Source: an uncultured Opitutales bacterium
Lineage (GTDB): Bacteria; Verrucomicrobiota; Verrucomicrobiia; Opitutales; Intestinicryptomonadaceae
Direction: 5' to 3'
DNA: 64,000 nucleotides
Assembly: GCA_900545715.1 (NCBI GenBank)
Contig: URAJ01000006.1
Coordinates: 29,545-93,544 of the forward strand
Shown: positions 47,161 through 56,021 of the stretch, one piece after another
How positions within the stretch are numbered: position 1 is the stretch's first letter
Layout: each line of letters starts with the position of its first letter
Translations under genes and position numbers: made by a program
Notes under the pieces: generated by a model
Databases searched by the model: none
What the model was told of the DNA's origin: nothing
Seen by the model: the letters and a program-made list of their open reading frames with translations, nothing else

Positions 47161-48468
47161 TTATTCTTCGGCGGATTCCGACGGCTCTATCGTTACGGTG
47201 CATTCGCCGACCATTTTGTCGTCCATTTTGTCTATCACTACCCGCATGTGCTGCTCCTTAAAATATATCCGCTCGCCCTTTTCAGGAAAGCGGCCGAGCG
47301 AGAATGTGATAAGACCGCCAAAAGTGGAGACTTCGTCGGTATCGAAGTCGGTGTCGAGAAAATCCTCAACGCGGCGAATCGGCGCAAGGCCGGATATTTT
47401 GTATTTGTTTTTGCCGATTACCCGAATCGGTTCTCCTTGCGAGACTGTAAATTCGTCGCGTATTTGCCCGACGAGCTCCCCGAGGGCGGCGTCAAGCGTC
47501 AGAACTCCGATTACCCCTCCAAAATCGTCCTCGACGAGCGCAATGTGGATTTTGTACCTCAACATTTTCACGAGCGCCGACTCGAGCTTTTCGTTCTCGC
47601 GCAGGCGCAGGGTTTGGCGCGCGATTTTTTTAAGGTCGGGGGTTTTAGCCTCCGACTGGCACGCAAAGAGGTCGCGCAAATGGATTATCCCGTAGCAGTT
47701 GTCGAGGTTGCCTTTGCACAGCGGGTAGCGGTTGTGCCTCGTTTCAAGGGCGGTTTTTATATTTTCTTCGTAAGGCTCCTCGGTGTCGAAATAGACAACT
47801 TTGCTTCGCGGGAGCATTACGTCGCTTACGTCGAGGTCTTGCAGGCGGATTGCGTTGCGCACGATTTTCCCCGCGTAGGGGGAGATTGTTTCCCCGTCGG
47901 AGTCCTCGGAGCGTAGCATAACCTCAACGTCTATGTGCTCGAACGACGGTTTCCCCGGGATTTTCTTCCCCGCGAGCTTTAAACCGACCCCCGCGGCGCA
48001 GAGCTCAAAGGGCTTTATCGCCGCATAGAACACTATGAAAACAGGGGCTATTTTTTTTAGGATTTTTTCCGGATTTGCGGCGGCGTAGCGCGCGGCGGGA
48101 ATGCCGAGGATTCCGTATTCGAAAAACACCGCAAAAATGCCTGCCGCGAATGCAATAGCTACTTTATGCCCGTTCTCTATCGGAAGGCCGAGGCGTTCGA
48201 GGGATTCGTTTGCCGCAAAGTACGCGAAAAACGCCGCTAAAACCACAAACGCCCGCACGGATATTGCGAGGGTGGTCGCGATTTTAGCACTCCCCGATAC
48301 GCAAAAGCGGACGGTTGCGCCAAACGCTGGCGCGCCGCGCTTGCCGGTTCTGTTTGCCGAAAACTTGTACGAAGCCACCGCAAACGTCAGCGCCGTAAAC
48401 GCCGCCGCGAAAACCATGCAAAGCGCGCACGCCGCCCACAGAAGCGCAATTATCCAGACTTCCGGCAT
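47161..48468 (-). CDS. CNNM/CorC-type membrane protein with CBS domains
   Basis: A 435-residue membrane protein of the hemolysin-C / CorB-type family, implicated in magnesium or cobalt transport. Four hydrophobic segments (about 5-33, 62-85, 105-130, 140-165) form a CNNM domain, then a CBS pair (MLPRSKVVYFDTEEPY, NRYPLCKGNLDNCYGIIHLR, VEDDFGGVIGVLTLDAALGE), and a CorC/HlyC C-terminal domain (GLITFSLGRFPEKGERIYF). The N-terminal membrane region is diverged from the usual DUF21 pattern. The gene follows hisC by 6 bases. Confidence 0.85.
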   Translation of the reverse strand: MPEVWIIALLWAACALCMVFAAAFTALTFAVASYKFSANRTGKRGAPAFGATVRFCVSGSAKIATTLAISVRAFVVLAAFFAYFAANESLERLGLPIENGHKVAIAFAAGIFAVFFEYGILGIPAARYAAANPEKILKKIAPVFIVFYAAIKPFELCAAGVGLKLAGKKIPGKPSFEHIDVEVMLRSEDSDGETISPYAGKIVRNAIRLQDLDVSDVMLPRSKVVYFDTEEPYEENIKTALETRHNRYPLCKGNLDNCYGIIHLRDLFACQSEAKTPDLKKIARQTLRLRENEKLESALVKMLRYKIHIALVEDDFGGVIGVLTLDAALGELVGQIRDEFTVSQGEPIRVIGKNKYKISGLAPIRRVEDFLDTDFDTDEVSTFGGLITFSLGRFPEKGERIYFKEQHMRVVIDKMDDKMVGECTVTIEPSESAEE

Positions 48469-48474
48469 GGCGTG

Positions 48475-49566
48475 CTATTTTACGAGCTTTGAAAGCTCTT
48501 CGATGCAGCGCTCGTTTTGCTCGGGCTTTCCGATTGTTATCCTGAGCCAGTCAGGGAGCCCGTAGCCCACGTTGGGGCGCACTATGACTCCGCGCTTTTG
48601 CATCTCAACAAACTTTTTCGGAGCGTCCGCAACCTTCACCATTACGAAGTTAGCCCCGTCCGAGAAGTATTCGAGCCCGAGCTCCTCAAAGGCTTTTTCA
48701 AACTGTTTTCTGCCGGCGTCGTTGACGTCGCGGCTCAGGCGAACGAAGTCGTCGTCGTCGAGGGCGGCAAGGGCGGCAACCTGCGCGAGAGAATTGACGT
48801 TGAAAGGCTCGCGCACCCTGTTTATGTATCCGGCAATTTCTTCGGACGAGTACGAGTACCCGATTCGCAGCCCCGCGAGCCCGTATATTTTTGAGAATGT
48901 CCTGAGGCATATTACGTTGTACCCCTCGGAGATAAGCCCGCGCAAGTCCACAGGGTCGCGCTGGTATTCAGTGTATGCTTCGTCGTAGCAGAATACGACG
49001 TTTTCGGGGAGCGAGCGCACGAAGTTCTCTACTTCCGACTGCTTTACGACGCACCCTGTGGGGTTATTGGGGTTTGTCATGAACACGACTTTTGTCTTGT
49101 CGGTCACGGCGTCGCGCATGGCGTCGAGGTCGTATTTCATTCCGGGCATCGGCACGCTCTTGCATACGCCGCCCATAAAAATGGTTGCGAGTTTGTAAAC
49201 TATGAACGACTGCGCCCCGAAAACAGTTTCGTCGCCTTCGCCCACGAAGCACTGCGCCACGAATTCGAGTATTTCGTTCGATCCGTTCCCGAATGCGAAC
49301 TGGGAGGGCGCAAGCCCCCATTTTTTGGAGAGCTTTTGGCGGAGTTCGTAGCAGCCGCCGTCGGGATAATAGTTTAGTCCGCCGAGGTGGTTTTTGACGG
49401 CTTCCACCGCTTTCGGAGAAGCTCCGAGCGGATTCTCGTTGGAGGCCATCTTCAATATGCCGTCGGGATCGAGCCCAAATTCGCGCGCGACATATTCGAT
49501 AGGTTTCCCGGTTTCGTACACGGGAAGATTTACGATTTGTTTCTTTACTATTTTGTCGGCTTTCAT
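48475..49566 (-). CDS. hisC: Histidinol-phosphate aminotransferase
   Basis: PLP enzyme of histidine synthesis. The 363 residues have the class I/II aminotransferase fold: MASNENPLGASPKAVEAV near the N-terminus, NPNNPTG and CYDEAYTEY for cofactor contacts, RTFSKIYGLAGLRIGY with the Schiff-base lysine near residue 223, and a late WLRITIG-type arginine motif. The N-terminus begins with a 25-residue lead. A related aromatic aminotransferase role cannot be fully excluded. Divergent from the RmlD-like gene. Confidence 0.92.
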   Translation of the reverse strand: MKADKIVKKQIVNLPVYETGKPIEYVAREFGLDPDGILKMASNENPLGASPKAVEAVKNHLGGLNYYPDGGCYELRQKLSKKWGLAPSQFAFGNGSNEILEFVAQCFVGEGDETVFGAQSFIVYKLATIFMGGVCKSVPMPGMKYDLDAMRDAVTDKTKVVFMTNPNNPTGCVVKQSEVENFVRSLPENVVFCYDEAYTEYQRDPVDLRGLISEGYNVICLRTFSKIYGLAGLRIGYSYSSEEIAGYINRVREPFNVNSLAQVAALAALDDDDFVRLSRDVNDAGRKQFEKAFEELGLEYFSDGANFVMVKVADAPKKFVEMQKRGVIVRPNVGYGLPDWLRITIGKPEQNERCIEELSKLVK

Positions 49567-49651
49567 AATCTAAACCTATTTAAAGAAGGACAGATTATTT
49601 TAATAACTTCCTTTTTTGCAAGCGAAGAACTTTAATTTTGCGTTAAAAAAC

Positions 49652-50584
49652 ATGTTGATATATTGCACAGGCGCCACCGGTTTGGCGGGCTATAATTTTG
49701 TGAAGGCGGCGTCCTCGGAGGGCCACAAGGTTGTCGCCGTATGCGGCAAGCACCGCCTTCCCGAGATGCCCAACGTCACCCCGGTGAGCTGCGATTTGCT
49801 CGACGAACACGCCGTCCAGCGCGCGGTGCTCGAAGTTTTCCCCGACGCCATTGTAAACTGCGCGGCGATCTCAAGCCCGGCGGATGTCGACGCCAATCCG
49901 GAGCTCGCCGAAAAGATGAATACTGTTCTCCCCGAGCGCCTCGCGCAGCTCGCAAACCATGTCGGCGCGCGCTTTATACATTTGTCCACGGATATGGTCT
50001 TTGACGGAAGCGACGCCCCGTATAAAAATACCGACATCCCGATGCCTTGCACGCTCTACGGCACGACAAAGCTCATGGCGGAAAAGAGGGTTTTGAAGGC
50101 GGCGGCACACACGTCTGTGGTGCTCAGGCTTAGCCATATAAGCGGAAACAGCCTGACCACCCGCCGCTCGCTGCATGAAAAGCTCCTGCGCATTTGGGCA
50201 GCGGGCGAAAAAGCCAAGTGCAGGGTCGATGAGATAAAATGCCCGCTGTCGGCGGGAAGGCTCGGCGACCTGCTCGTGGAACTTTGCGAACGCCCGAACC
50301 TCACAGGCATATACCACTATGCGGGGCTTGAACCAATCAGCCGCTACGATATGGCGCGCAGAATAGCCGAAAAATTCGGGCTTTCGGCGGACGAATTTGT
50401 GGAGCCCGTTCGCGGCGACCGGGAAATCGACCTCACCCTCGATATGTCGTGCCTCGCACGGTATGTAAAGACGCGCTCCTGCATGTTCGGCGAGCTGCTC
50501 GACGAAATGGAGCTTCCCGCGGATTTGGCAGACTGGCTTAAGTCCAAGACGGGCAGGGTCCCTGTAAAACGCTTCAAGCTTTGA
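49652..50584 (+). CDS. RmlD-like NAD(P)-dependent sugar epimerase/reductase
   Basis: A 310-residue extended SDR protein of the RmlD type. The Rossmann motif CTGATGLAGYNFV follows the start, NCAAISSPADVD and HLSTDMVFDG are RmlD hallmarks, and the catalytic YGTTK is present. RmlD reduces dTDP-4-dehydrorhamnose; however no rml genes are nearby, and methionine adenosyltransferase beta-type homologues share the motifs, so the substrate is open. The ATG at 49652 gives the conserved N-terminus. The hydrolase gene follows 3 bases after the stop. Confidence 0.78.
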   Translation: MLIYCTGATGLAGYNFVKAASSEGHKVVAVCGKHRLPEMPNVTPVSCDLLDEHAVQRAVLEVFPDAIVNCAAISSPADVDANPELAEKMNTVLPERLAQLANHVGARFIHLSTDMVFDGSDAPYKNTDIPMPCTLYGTTKLMAEKRVLKAAAHTSVVLRLSHISGNSLTTRRSLHEKLLRIWAAGEKAKCRVDEIKCPLSAGRLGDLLVELCERPNLTGIYHYAGLEPISRYDMARRIAEKFGLSADEFVEPVRGDREIDLTLDMSCLARYVKTRSCMFGELLDEMELPADLADWLKSKTGRVPVKRFKL

Positions 50585-50587
50585 TTT

Positions 50588-51754
50588 ATGACAAGGCTCT
50601 TTCCGCCGATATTTTTTTTGATTTTTTCCGCAGCGGTGTCGCTTGCGGGGGCGGCGAACCTGCTCGACGGCTCGGCGGCTTCGGAGCGCAGAATGGAGCT
50701 TTTAAAGCTGAAGTTTGAAAAGGCGCTAAAAAAGGCGCGGTGCCCATACGGCGTGCTGTGCGTCGCCACGGCGGACGGCAAGGTTTATGCGGAGCCAGTC
50801 GGCATTCCGGCGGAGGGCGCGGAGATTAAAAAACGCGCGCAGCAGAAGTCGCTGCCCCTTGGGGAAAGCTCGTTTGCATGCGTGACGTTTGCCGCCGTAA
50901 AAATGGAGGAGGCCGGCAAGCTCGATTTAAAGTGGAGCGTCCCGGAAAGGTTCTCGGCTTTTTCGCCGCAGAGGGGAATGGAAAAACATTCCACGTTTTC
51001 CGATATGCTTTATATGAGGGCAGGCATCGACAACGCGAAAGTGCCGCCGTTCCCCGACGGCGACTGGCGCAGGCTCTTTGAGGTAATTCCGCAGACTTAT
51101 CCCGCCGAGGGCGCGGGGACGAAGGGCGTGTTTTCTCCGCTTTGTGCGGCCGCTGTCGGGTACGCGCTTGGATACGAAAATTCAAGGTCTTCAAAAAATC
51201 CAAAAAAATCTTTTGCCGGATTTATGAAAAAATATTTTTTCGGCGAGGTCGGAATATCTCAGCCAAAATACAGGGCGTTCGATTCGGCTTTGTTCCCGGC
51301 CTATTCCGTGGCGCTCGCGCCGGAGGAATGCGCCCTGTGGCTAAAAGCCGAGGCTTCCGCAAAGCCTGGAACTTCGATTTTTGCGCGCAGAATGGCCCCG
51401 GCTGGCTCCCGCATGGGAATGGGCTGGTTTGACATCGCCCGCAGCGGAGTGCCTGCGCAGGTTTTCTCCGCATTCTTCCAGGGGTGCGCAAACGAGATTG
51501 CGGTATTCCCGTCAAAGGGCTTGGCGGCGGCGGCTTTTGCCGTTGTGGATTCAAAATATCTCGCGCGGGCCGATTCGCGCCTGCGGCTTGAGCGCCAAAA
51601 ATCGGCGAGGCTCGCGTGCGCCGAGACCGTCGAGTTTTTGGGCAGCATCCTATACGAAGACTCGCACAAAAAGGAGGGCGCGCGCGAAAAACTTTCCGAA
51701 ACAAAAATTACCCCAACCGACAACCCCAAGCAAGACAGTCAAAATGAAAAATAA
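50588..51754 (+). CDS. Secreted serine-hydrolase (beta-lactamase class C-like), catalytic residues not evident
   Basis: A 388-residue exported protein; signal peptide about 1-22 (ending SLAGA). The layout is class-C beta-lactamase-like: after the first helix comes ESSFACVTFAAVKMEEAGKL, where family members have S-x-x-K before the helix VMxLVEEGKLDLD; here the lysine position is Cys. The Y-x-N position reads GVFSPLCAAAVGYALG, so Tyr and Asn look replaced. Thus it may be an inactive relative used for binding. Lies 3 bases after the RmlD-like gene and overlaps the next gene by 11 bases. Confidence 0.6.
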   Translation: MTRLFPPIFFLIFSAAVSLAGAANLLDGSAASERRMELLKLKFEKALKKARCPYGVLCVATADGKVYAEPVGIPAEGAEIKKRAQQKSLPLGESSFACVTFAAVKMEEAGKLDLKWSVPERFSAFSPQRGMEKHSTFSDMLYMRAGIDNAKVPPFPDGDWRRLFEVIPQTYPAEGAGTKGVFSPLCAAAVGYALGYENSRSSKNPKKSFAGFMKKYFFGEVGISQPKYRAFDSALFPAYSVALAPEECALWLKAEASAKPGTSIFARRMAPAGSRMGMGWFDIARSGVPAQVFSAFFQGCANEIAVFPSKGLAAAAFAVVDSKYLARADSRLRLERQKSARLACAETVEFLGSILYEDSHKKEGAREKLSETKITPTDNPKQDSQNEK

Positions 51755-52697
51755 AATTGTTGCAATTTGCATTTTTATAGCCTGTGTGACAGTGTCCGCC
51801 GCGGGAGGCGAAAAAATAAAATTTGCGTTTTTATCGCCCGACGCCCACAACCAGGCAAACTCTGCCATCTACAACGGCGCGCGCGACGCCCTTGCCGAGC
51901 TCTCAAAAAAATACGGGAAAGATATGTCTGTCGAATTCTTTTCCGCCGACAAATCAATAGAGCGGCAGATATCGGAAATGTCGAAGGCATATTTGGACGG
52001 ATTTGCCGGCGCGCTGCTTGTGCCCGTGGACGCCAAGGCGGTTGAGGGCAAAGTGGCCGAGCTTTCCCCAAAGGGATTTCCCGTAGTTGGCATAGGCGCG
52101 CGCGTAAAAGGCGCAATATCATATTGCGGAACGGATTCCGCCGCAATGGAAAAGCTTGTAAGGGAAGAGCTGAAACGCTTGTCGGCCTCGAAAAAAACCG
52201 CAAACTATTGCTATTTTTACACGGATTCCACCGCAATATCCCCGTCTGAAAAACAGCTATTTACGCCCGTTTCAAGAGACGAAATTGAGGCTGTGCGCAA
52301 ACTTGCCGAGCCTGTCGAAACTTATTCCGTAAATTCGTATTCCGAGTATGCCAAAGAGCATGAAATAGACATAATGCGCCGCGACAATTACGGTGAAATA
52401 TTTTTAAATCCGCGGCTGCTTGCAAATATGTTCCCCATAAAGGAAGATCCTGACAGGGTTTTCGCTTTTTGCCTCGGGTCGCTCCCGCAACTCGATATGT
52501 ACCTATCGGGCGGCCAGCTCGACTCCTGCGTTTACGACGACTGGTACGGATGGGGATATTACGCAATGCGCACTCTCGTGGAAAAGGTTGTCGAAAAGCG
52601 CGACCCCGCAAAGAAAGAGGAGCTTTTAAAGCCTCTGCTTGCGACTCCCAAAAATGCCGATTCTTTCAGAAAAGACTGGGCGAGATGGTTGCGGTAG
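51744..52697 (+). CDS. Periplasmic sugar-binding-type protein
   Basis: A 317-residue exported protein with a signal peptide (about 1-20, CIFIACVTVSAAGG). KIKFAFLSPDAHNQANSAIY, a second strand motif FAGALLVPVDAKAVEGKVAE and GFPVVGIGARVKG-style segments fit the periplasmic-binding type 1 fold of ribose/rhizopine-binding proteins, though the C-terminal half is diverged. No ABC permease or ATPase gene accompanies it, so it may serve a sensor or an orphan uptake role. It overlaps the previous gene by 11 bases, which suggests they are translated together. Confidence 0.7.
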   Translation: MKNKIVAICIFIACVTVSAAGGEKIKFAFLSPDAHNQANSAIYNGARDALAELSKKYGKDMSVEFFSADKSIERQISEMSKAYLDGFAGALLVPVDAKAVEGKVAELSPKGFPVVGIGARVKGAISYCGTDSAAMEKLVREELKRLSASKKTANYCYFYTDSTAISPSEKQLFTPVSRDEIEAVRKLAEPVETYSVNSYSEYAKEHEIDIMRRDNYGEIFLNPRLLANMFPIKEDPDRVFAFCLGSLPQLDMYLSGGQLDSCVYDDWYGWGYYAMRTLVEKVVEKRDPAKKEELLKPLLATPKNADSFRKDWARWLR

Positions 52698-53266
52698 ATT
52701 TTTTTGCAGGCAATTTATGCGCCTTTTCAGAGTGGCATAAAGCCTAAGTGCGTTGTCGCTTTACCGCGCGAAAAGAAACTTCAACTTTTATCTTGTGCGG
52801 CGCAGGCTCGCCGCATCGGCTTCTATATTTTTTGAATAAATTCCGCGCGGCGAAATGCGGCTTTGAGTATTTGAAACTTTCCTCGATTTCTTATTCAATA
52901 CTTTGCGAATTTGCATTCTTTTGCAGTTTGCTTGCGAACGCAAAAACTCGGCTATTCATTTTTTTTGAAAGCTAAATTCTTTGTGATTTTTTCACCGTAA
53001 ATTTTTTTACCGACACATTAAAAATTTTCGCAATAGCGGCAAACCGCAATCCATAAGTAGTGTTTGCTTTGTAAAATATTCCATGCGTATGCGCGTTCCA
53101 ATACAACGATATTTTTTTCTTAAAGAAAGTCGCATAAAATTTTCCTATTTCCCAAAATTCTTTGAGAAAATAAACGGATAATTGCTGGGAAAATGCCGTT
53201 TATGTAGCGCGAATAAATCGCAAAATGCGACAGCCTTTGATGCGGGCGCAAGTGCCGCAAAAAAAA
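52698..53266. other. Intergenic region before the tonB cluster
   Basis: About 570 bases between convergent transcription units. No gene or clear terminator seen. A 75-codon plus frame (52748-52975) is Phe/Ser/Cys-rich and was not accepted. The end of the region carries a run of A next to the tonB stop. Confidence 0.45.
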
Positions 53267-54082
53267 TTAGTCTACCGAGCTGAAAGTTAAGGTAATCGTA
53301 TGCTGCTGCTTGTCCGGCGGCGGCATTAGTGATATCGACTTGAATGTAGTGGCGACCGAGTTGTCGAAAGCCGAATTGCCGCTGCTTCTTATAATGCGGA
53401 AGGCCGATATAACGCCGCTTTTAGATACGACAAACGATATTTCCGTTTCGAGTTCCTCATATAAATCCTGCGGGGGAACCCAGTTGCGCTTTGCCATAGA
53501 GTGGATATATTGCGCGTATGCGGCGAGCTCGTTTTTCATTGCGGCGCCTGTTGTGGCGGACGCCGATATGTTGGCTATTTGGTTTATGTTGGAGAAACTT
53601 GCCTTTACGCTCCCCACCTTTACTTTTCGCGGAGTCGTGCGTTGGCGCTGGGGATTGGAATTGCGCTTTTCGGGATTCTTCTTCAAAAAATCCTTGTATG
53701 AAATCCTCTTTTGCTGTTTGGGTTTTGGGGTTGGGTTTGGCTTCGGCGCGGGCTTTGGCTGTGGTGCGGGAGCGGGCTCGGGTTCCGGTTCGGGAGCGGG
53801 CTCGGGTTCAGGCTGCGGCTCGGGAATGTCGAGCTTTTCGATTTCCTCGATTTTGGGTTGGGTAATTTGCGTTTCTTGCGGTGCGGGTGCGGGCGCGGGC
53901 TCGGGCTCGGGCTCGGGCTGCGGAGAAGGCTCTACCATATCAAAAACTACGGGCGGCTGGGGCTGTTCGTCCGTCTTTAACACGGTTTTCACAAATACGG
54001 CGACTATCGCCGCAAGCGCCACCGCCGCATGGAGCGCGATGGAGCAATATGCACCGAGTTTGACGTTGTTGCTTTCAGCCAT
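53267..54082 (-). CDS. TonB/TolA-like energy transducer
   Basis: A 271-residue inner-membrane-anchored periplasmic protein. One N-terminal helix (about 12-33), then a long Pro/Glu spacer made of [15 protein letters not shown] and [17 protein letters not shown] runs, and a C-terminal domain of about 95 residues ([38 protein letters not shown]) of the TonB/TolA type. It passes proton-motive energy from ExbB-ExbD to outer-membrane partners. The late S-S-G motif is closer to TolA in places; without TolB or Pal beside it, TonB and TolA remain alternatives. Last gene of the unit exbB-exbD-tonB. Confidence 0.8.
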   Translation of the reverse strand: MAESNNVKLGAYCSIALHAAVALAAIVAVFVKTVLKTDEQPQPPVVFDMVEPSPQPEPEPEPAPAPAPQETQITQPKIEEIEKLDIPEPQPEPEPAPEPEPEPAPAPQPKPAPKPNPTPKPKQQKRISYKDFLKKNPEKRNSNPQRQRTTPRKVKVGSVKASFSNINQIANISASATTGAAMKNELAAYAQYIHSMAKRNWVPPQDLYEELETEISFVVSKSGVISAFRIIRSSGNSAFDNSVATTFKSISLMPPPDKQQHTITLTFSSVD

Positions 54083-54083
54083 T

Positions 54084-54494
54084 TTATTTTACTTCCGTGT
54101 CGAGGTGCAACTTCGTCAGGTTGTGGCGCTTTATGGCGTCGATAACGTCGATGACTTTCTGGTATATAAGGTTGCGGTCGGCCCTAAGGCTTATCGCGGG
54201 CGGATCTTGTGTCTTCGACAGCGACGCCAATAACGAATTTAACTCAACCAAATCAACAGACTGTTTCCCCCAGTATATTTGCCCGTCCGCCTTTATCGTT
54301 ATGAGCTGAAAGTCGATGTCGGGGCGGACGCTCGCGCTGTTCGCGTCCTGCTTGGGAAGGTTTACGGGGATTGTCTGCTCGAGCAACGGGGTGCTTATCA
54401 TAAATATTATAAGCAACGAAAACGCCAAGTCCATAAGCGGCGTTACGTTTAGCTCCGTCATTGCGGCGGGCGGTGTTCGTCGTCTTATTTTCAT
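54084..54494 (-). CDS. ExbD/TolR biopolymer transporter
   Basis: A 136-residue inner-membrane protein with a single helix (about 20-40) and the conserved proton-path aspartate at position 22 ([16 protein letters not shown]). N-terminal LNVTPLMD is the family signature. The periplasmic domain has the TolR-like beta-alpha pattern ([20 protein letters not shown]). Works with ExbB as the motor for the adjacent TonB/TolA protein; it lies one base from tonB and 6 from exbB. Confidence 0.9.
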   Translation of the reverse strand: MKIRRRTPPAAMTELNVTPLMDLAFSLLIIFMISTPLLEQTIPVNLPKQDANSASVRPDIDFQLITIKADGQIYWGKQSVDLVELNSLLASLSKTQDPPAISLRADRNLIYQKVIDVIDAIKRHNLTKLHLDTEVK

Positions 54495-54500
54495 CGGATT

Positions 54501-55694
54501 TTAGTCGTCGAAGTCGCGGGGTGGGGTAGGAGAAGAATCGTCGTCGTCGAGTGAAAAGTCTATTATCTGCGACTTTCTTGTGGGGGAGTCCGCATTATTT
54601 TGACTATCTGTCTCGGGGTTGGCAAAATCCTTTACATCGGCTGTTTTTTGCTGATTTGCGGCAGTTGGCGCATTCCCGGAGAATTGGACTGGCGGCGGGA
54701 CTTGTTCCGCGCGGGCCGCCTGCTGCTGAATATTAGGCGCGTATTCGGCGCGCGGCGCTTGCTGTTGGGCAGGGGGTGTGTATCCGGCGCGCGGAGGTTG
54801 CGGTTGGGCAGGGTACGCGTATTCGGATCGCGGAGCTTGTTGTTGGGCAGGGTATGAGTATTCAGTACGCGGAGCTTGCGGCTGAGAAGGATATTGGTAT
54901 TCGGCGCGCGGAGCCGATTCTGCAGGCTGTTGAGCGTATGGATATTGTTGCGGATTTACCGGAGCGTATTGTGGTTGCGCTGAATATACAGTGCGTATGC
55001 GCATCTCTATAATGTCGGATAGCAGGCTTGCGAAGTTTTCGGTATCGGTCATTAGTTCGCGCGACTGGTTCGTCAGATAATTATATCCGAAAACCGCAGG
55101 TATTGCGACAAACAGCCCGGCTACTGTCGTGAGAAGGGCCCCCGCGACGCCGGGAGCGAGCTGCTGCAAAGTGACGGACGCTTGTGCGCTCATCGAGCCG
55201 AAGCAGTCCATGACGCCCCATGCGGTGCCCAGAAGCCCGAGAAACGGGGCTCCGCTGATTACAGTTCCGAGAAGAATCATTCCGGACTCGTACTTCATCA
55301 GCTGGCGCGACAGCGAGCGTTGAAGGGCGTTATCGACAAATGTCATTGCGGAATTTTTATCGTCGGAATTCGCGGCGTTTTGAGCCCCGGACTGTTCGAG
55401 GGCGGAAGCGGCGTCGCGCAAGATTTCCGCGTATGGGCCTGAGAGCCTGCGCATTGCCGCGGCTTCGGCCACCGAATTTGTCTGGGCGACGGCTTTTGCC
55501 GTTGCCGAGTTCTGCCTTTTCATCTCTGACAAGTCCGCCTTTTTGCAGAACATTGCGCCCCAAGCCAAGAGGCTGAACCCCAATAGTATTACTACTATTA
55601 CTTGCCCCGCAAAATTGGACTGGAAGAAGTAGTCCATAAGCGACGAAGCCACTACGGGGTTTACATAGAAATCCGATAAAAATGTGCCATGCAT
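54501..55694 (-). CDS. ExbB/TolQ-type proton channel with repeat-rich C-terminal tail
   Basis: A 397-residue inner-membrane protein. Three helices (about 18-45, 143-165, 180-205) with VISGAPFLGLLGTAWGVMDC and APGVAGALLTTVAGLFVAIP are the MotA/TolQ/ExbB signature. After about residue 240 comes a 150-residue Pro/Gln/Tyr-rich tail, including five 13-residue tandem repeats of the form AEYQYPSQPQAPR, and an acidic end SLDDDDSSPTPPRDFDD. The tail is not part of standard ExbB. It is the first gene of the cluster with exbD and tonB. Confidence 0.88.
   Translation of the reverse strand: MHGTFLSDFYVNPVVASSLMDYFFQSNFAGQVIVVILLGFSLLAWGAMFCKKADLSEMKRQNSATAKAVAQTNSVAEAAAMRRLSGPYAEILRDAASALEQSGAQNAANSDDKNSAMTFVDNALQRSLSRQLMKYESGMILLGTVISGAPFLGLLGTAWGVMDCFGSMSAQASVTLQQLAPGVAGALLTTVAGLFVAIPAVFGYNYLTNQSRELMTDTENFASLLSDIIEMRIRTVYSAQPQYAPVNPQQYPYAQQPAESAPRAEYQYPSQPQAPRTEYSYPAQQQAPRSEYAYPAQPQPPRAGYTPPAQQQAPRAEYAPNIQQQAARAEQVPPPVQFSGNAPTAANQQKTADVKDFANPETDSQNNADSPTRKSQIIDFSLDDDDSSPTPPRDFDD
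54711..54905 (-). repeat. 39-bp coding minisatellite in exbB
   Basis: Five tandem 39-bp units that encode 13-residue repeats (TEYSYPAQQQAPR, SEYAYPAQPQPPR and similar) in the ExbB tail. Length differences between strains would be expected to occur in whole units, keeping the frame. Confidence 0.8.
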
Positions 55695-55853
55695 GCCGTA
55701 CTAATATTTCATGGAAGCGCCAAAAATCGAGAATAATTTTTGCATAGGCTGCAATTTGCGCGATTTATCGCGTTTTTTTTTAATTTGCGGAATACTTCCA
55801 TATTTTTTTTCAATGCAAAAAAAATAGTTGAAAGTCCGTTTAGTTCAGTTAGT

Positions 55854-55939
55854 GTCGTCTTAATATGACGGCTTAATTGTATTGATTAGGCGTATATGCC
55901 TGTTTAAGGGCGTCGGCGCGGTTTATCTGGAAACCGGAT
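55854..55939 (+). promoter_or_regulatory. Possible structured leader of the Gfo/Idh gene
   Basis: Three hairpins in a row in the upstream region: GTCGTC/GACGGC (55854-55872, 7-base loop), AGGC/GCCT (55888-55901) and ATCTGG/CCGGAT (55925-55939, AAA loop). Could be a leader RNA; no known class recognised. Confidence 0.35.
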
Positions 55940-56021
55940 TGCGGGCTCTATGCTGCATGTAGCCATCCGTATGGATAAGCCTTTGGGTATTTTCAATAAA
56001 CGCAAAAAAAAGGATATAGAA

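Noticed and set aside
53310..54233. A 307-codon plus-strand frame rich in Gly and Ser
   Set aside because: It is the complement of the Pro/Glu-rich spacer of the tonB gene; no start context or domain.
55830..55880. tRNA-like 5' half (D-arm-like bases and a 7-base anticodon-like loop)
   Set aside because: No acceptor stem partner or T-arm follows, and the anticodon would be AAT; kept only as a leader hairpin.
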